Shown one piece after another: positions 61,797-64,000 of a DNA stretch of 64,000 nt. Every line of letters starts with the position of its first letter. Positions within the stretch are counted from its first letter, which is position 1. The DNA lies in NCBI RefSeq assembly GCF_018275325.1, contig NZ_JAGVQR010000001.1, forward strand, positions 744,001 to 808,000. Reading direction: 5' to 3'. The DNA comes from Nocardioides palaemonis (lineage in GTDB: Bacteria; Actinomycetota; Actinomycetes; Propionibacteriales; Nocardioidaceae). Under the pieces are notes generated by a model, which was not told the DNA's origin, made no database searches, and worked only from the letters and a program-made list of their open reading frames with translations. The position numbers were made by a program, and so were the translations under genes.

Positions 61797-62873
61797 GTGG
61801 CTCTCACCATCGGCATCGTCGGACTCCCCAACGCGGGCAAGTCGACGCTCTTCAACGCACTGACCAAGAACGACGTCCTCGCGGCGAACTACCCGTTCGC
61901 CACGATCGAGCCCAACGTGGGCGTCGTCGGGGTGCCGGACGAGCGCCTCGCCCGGCTGGCCGAGGTGTTCGAGTCGGCCAAGCTGCTGCCCGCCACCGTC
62001 GAGTTCGTCGACATCGCCGGCATCGTGCGCGGCGCCTCGCAGGGCGAGGGCCTGGGCAACAAGTTCCTCGCCCACATCCGCGAGTCGGCCGCGATCTGCC
62101 AGGTCACCCGTGTGTTCCGCGACGAGGACGTCACCCACGTCGACGGCGAGGTCAACCCCGCCAACGACATCTCGACGATCCAGACCGAGCTGATCCTCGC
62201 CGACCTCGAGACGGTCGAGAAGGCGATCGCCCGGCTGGAGAAGGAGTCGCGCAAGGTCAAGGACCTCGTCGCGAACCTCGAGGCCGCCAAGGAGGCGAAG
62301 GACGCGCTCGAGTCGGGCACGCCGATCATCGCGACGTCCATCGACCGCGGCCTGCTGCGCGAGCTGTCGCTGCTGACCGCGAAGCCGTTCATCTACGTCT
62401 TCAACTGCGACGCCGACGAGCTCGCCGACGAGGACCTCAAGCAGAAGATGCGCGAGATCGTCGCGCCCGCCGAGGCGATCTTCCTCGACGCCAAGTTCGA
62501 GGCCGACCTCGCCGAGATGGACGACGACGCCCTGGCCCACGAGATGCTCGCCGAGATGGGCGTCACCGAGTCCGGCCTCGACCAGCTCGCGCGCGTCGGC
62601 TTCGACACCCTCGGACTGCAGACCTACCTGACCGCCGGCCCCAAGGAGACGCGGGCCTGGACGATCAAGAAGGGCGCGACCGCTCCCGAGGCCGCCGGTG
62701 TCATCCACACCGACTTCCAGAAGGGCTTCATCAAGGCCGAGGTCGTCTCCTTCGACGACCTGATGTCCGCCGGCACCATGCTCAAGGCCCGCGAGGCCGG
62801 CAAGGTGCGCATGGAGGGCAAGGACTACGTGATGGCCGACGGCGACGTGGTGGAGTTCCGCTTCAACGTCTGA
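61797..62873 (+). CDS. ychF: Redox-regulated ATPase YchF (Obg-like)
   Basis: A 358-aa universally conserved P-loop protein that prefers ATP and associates with ribosomes. G1 is GIVGLPNAGKST, then NYPFATIEPNVGVVGVPDER, G3 DIAGIVRGASQGEGLGN and the altered specificity motif NCDADE in place of NKxD; the C-terminal TGS domain ends KDYVMADGDVVEFRFNV. The start is the GTG at 61797. Confidence 0.96.
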   Translation: MALTIGIVGLPNAGKSTLFNALTKNDVLAANYPFATIEPNVGVVGVPDERLARLAEVFESAKLLPATVEFVDIAGIVRGASQGEGLGNKFLAHIRESAAICQVTRVFRDEDVTHVDGEVNPANDISTIQTELILADLETVEKAIARLEKESRKVKDLVANLEAAKEAKDALESGTPIIATSIDRGLLRELSLLTAKPFIYVFNCDADELADEDLKQKMREIVAPAEAIFLDAKFEADLAEMDDDALAHEMLAEMGVTESGLDQLARVGFDTLGLQTYLTAGPKETRAWTIKKGATAPEAAGVIHTDFQKGFIKAEVVSFDDLMSAGTMLKAREAGKVRMEGKDYVMADGDVVEFRFNV

Positions 62874-62885
62874 CGGCGGCGCGGG

Positions 62886-63749
62886 TCAGCCGAGCGGCTC
62901 GACCGAGACGACGTCCCACTGGAGGGCGCGGGTCTCGCGGGTGGCGCGGCAGGTGAGACGTGCCGCCTCGGGTCGACGGCTGCTCCGGACGACGACCCGG
63001 GCGCGGCCGGCCACGTCGACCGTCCACGTCCCCGCGTCGAGGTCCCCGCCCTGCTCGACCACGCGGGCCACCAGCTGCGCCACGTCGACGGACCCGAGCC
63101 GGTCCAGGGCGGTCGCGATCGCGACCTGCTCGGCCGGGTGCTTCCCGGCCACGCCGCGCAGCCAGGTCGTGTCCGGCGTGCCGGCCAGGTGGGTCTCGAC
63201 CACGCGGACCGCCTCGTCGGACGGCATCCCGGCGTAGCAGGCGAGGTCGGGGAGCAGCAGGACGTTGGGGGCGAACCGGTCGCCGCCGAGGTGGCTGCAC
63301 TCCCACGTCGCCTCCGGCCACCGCGCGGACAGCGCCTCCGCGACCGGGCGCCCCTTGACCGCGCAGCACACGTCGTGGACGCCGTGCGTGCAGACGAGCG
63401 CGAGCGGGCCTTCGTACGCCGTCCCGCCGGCTGGGTCGAGGCTCACCAGCAGGTCGTCGGGCTCGGTCCAGCGGCCCGCCCGCAGGTGTCCGTCACGGAG
63501 GCAGAACCACCGTCGCGGGCCGTCGAGCCTTTCGTGCGCGCCTGCCCGGCCGTGGCGGCGCACGAACACGGTGCGCAGTTCCGGGTGACCCAGCCGCCGC
63601 AGCAGGGCGTCGGGGAGGTCGGCGCCGAAGGGCGCGCTCACCGGCCACGGCGCGGGGTGCTCGACGAGGAGCCAGTCGCGCTGCGGGGGAGCGGTGCCGA
63701 GCATCGGGTCCCCGCGGTCGGCGGCCTCGTCCGAGCAGCGGAAGGTCAT
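62886..63749 (-). CDS. Sucrase/ferredoxin-like (thioredoxin-fold Fe-S) protein
   Basis: A 287-aa protein of the Suc_Fer-like family. CTHGVHDVCCAVKGRPVAEA gives the Cys motif of thioredoxin-like [2Fe-2S] ferredoxins, and WECSHLGGDRFAPNVLLLPD is the family block with the second Cys/His region. The N-terminal MTFRCSDEAADRGDPMLGTA is also typical of the actinobacterial branch. The physiological role is unknown; a redox function is inferred from the fold. The ATG overlaps the stop of the next gene upstream (ATGA). It is convergent with ychF. Confidence 0.88.
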   Translation of the reverse strand: MTFRCSDEAADRGDPMLGTAPPQRDWLLVEHPAPWPVSAPFGADLPDALLRRLGHPELRTVFVRRHGRAGAHERLDGPRRWFCLRDGHLRAGRWTEPDDLLVSLDPAGGTAYEGPLALVCTHGVHDVCCAVKGRPVAEALSARWPEATWECSHLGGDRFAPNVLLLPDLACYAGMPSDEAVRVVETHLAGTPDTTWLRGVAGKHPAEQVAIATALDRLGSVDVAQLVARVVEQGGDLDAGTWTVDVAGRARVVVRSSRRPEAARLTCRATRETRALQWDVVSVEPLG

Positions 63750-64000
63750 CCCGCGACGACCAGCCCCGCCTCGACCAGCGTGCGGGCGTGGTGCAGCCCG
63801 AGCTCGCCGGCGAGCACGGTCTCGCCGGCGAGGAGGCGCTTCGCCACGTCGACGTCGAGGTCCGCGACCGGCACCGACTCGGCGCGCGAGGTGAGCGTCG
63901 TCCCGTCGATGCGGGCGTCGAGGTGACCGCGCAGCCGGAGGGAGGTCGACGCGTCCAGCGACGCGCTGAGGGCGTGCTGCGCGAGCGGTCCCACCGGCGC
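63746..64000 (-). CDS. Hypothetical protein, 3' part (probably truncated by window)
   Basis: The last 84 codons or so of a gene whose start is either a GTG at 63992-63994 or, more likely, beyond the window. The visible part (TTLTSRAESVPVADLDVDVA, RLLAGETVLAGELGL) looks alpha/beta without a membrane segment. It overlaps the start of the Suc_Fer-like gene by four bases, so the two are co-transcribed. The family is not recognised. Confidence 0.6.
   Translation of the reverse strand, partial: APVGPLAQHALSASLDASTSLRLRGHLDARIDGTTLTSRAESVPVADLDVDVAKRLLAGETVLAGELGLHHARTLVEAGLVVAG

Overview
The window is very G+C-rich chromosomal DNA with tightly packed genes, many ATGA/GTGA stop-start overlaps and frequent GTG starts. 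Gene content (MsiK-type sugar ABC ATPases, DUF4245, a DUF1707 protein, class II fructose-1,6-bisphosphatase, sucrase/ferredoxin-like protein, REP-like intergenic repeats) points to an actinobacterium, most likely a Nocardioides or close relative. This assignment is inference from content only.

Left part (1-41.4 kb), ordinary chromosome. It opens with a spermidine/iron/phosphonate-type ABC importer (binding protein cut by the window edge, two permeases, ATPase) ending in a twin hairpin. Then come a PEP-mutase/isocitrate-lyase family enzyme, a flavoprotein, a lipoprotein fusing a CapA phosphoesterase-like domain to an M15 peptidase, and a DUF1707 protein. A carbohydrate block follows: LacI regulator, GH1 beta-glucosidase, a MalEFG-like importer, a divergent MsiK-like ATPase and an amylosucrase. 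The MalE/MsiK divergent region holds two CRP/GlxR-like sites flanking a LacI-type operator. A 0.6-kb block of 62-bp-periodic palindromic repeats separates this from a second complete sugar importer and galactokinase. Two alpha/beta hydrolases, glpX, a molybdate operon (HTH-Mop regulator, modA, modB, modC), xseAB, ispH, a YrdC-family protein, rmuC, an MFS transporter, xthA, a long acyl-CoA dehydrogenase and a YdbST-like PH-domain pair complete this part.

Middle part (about 41.4-60.8 kb), an accessory region rich in conflict genes. It starts with debris (a truncated winged-helix ORF and a frameshifted excalibur-domain gene). Next are a secreted DUF2690 protein and an XRE regulator carrying an NBR1-type Ig-like domain. 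The latter is divergent from a translationally coupled operon: a 28-aa leader ORF, a DUF6338 membrane protein and three small paralogous proteins sharing GYKP and PP(K/R)PPxGxGA motifs. A RES toxin-antitoxin module, a hypothetical/ImmA-IrrE pair with a coding minisatellite, a sigma-like factor with a small helical partner, and a 2547-aa secreted RHS polymorphic toxin (Hint protease plus an Ntox21-like C-terminal toxin) with its overlapping immunity candidate follow. The region ends with an XRE gene and a primase relic broken by several frameshifts. No integrase or tRNA attachment site was found.

Right part (60.8-64 kb) returns to housekeeping genes: a secreted M57-type metalloprotease, ychF, a sucrase/ferredoxin-like protein and the 3' part of one more gene.

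The best candidate for an undescribed system is the DUF6338 / triple GYKP-peptide operon with its divergent XRE-NBR1 regulator (42.65-44.79 kb).
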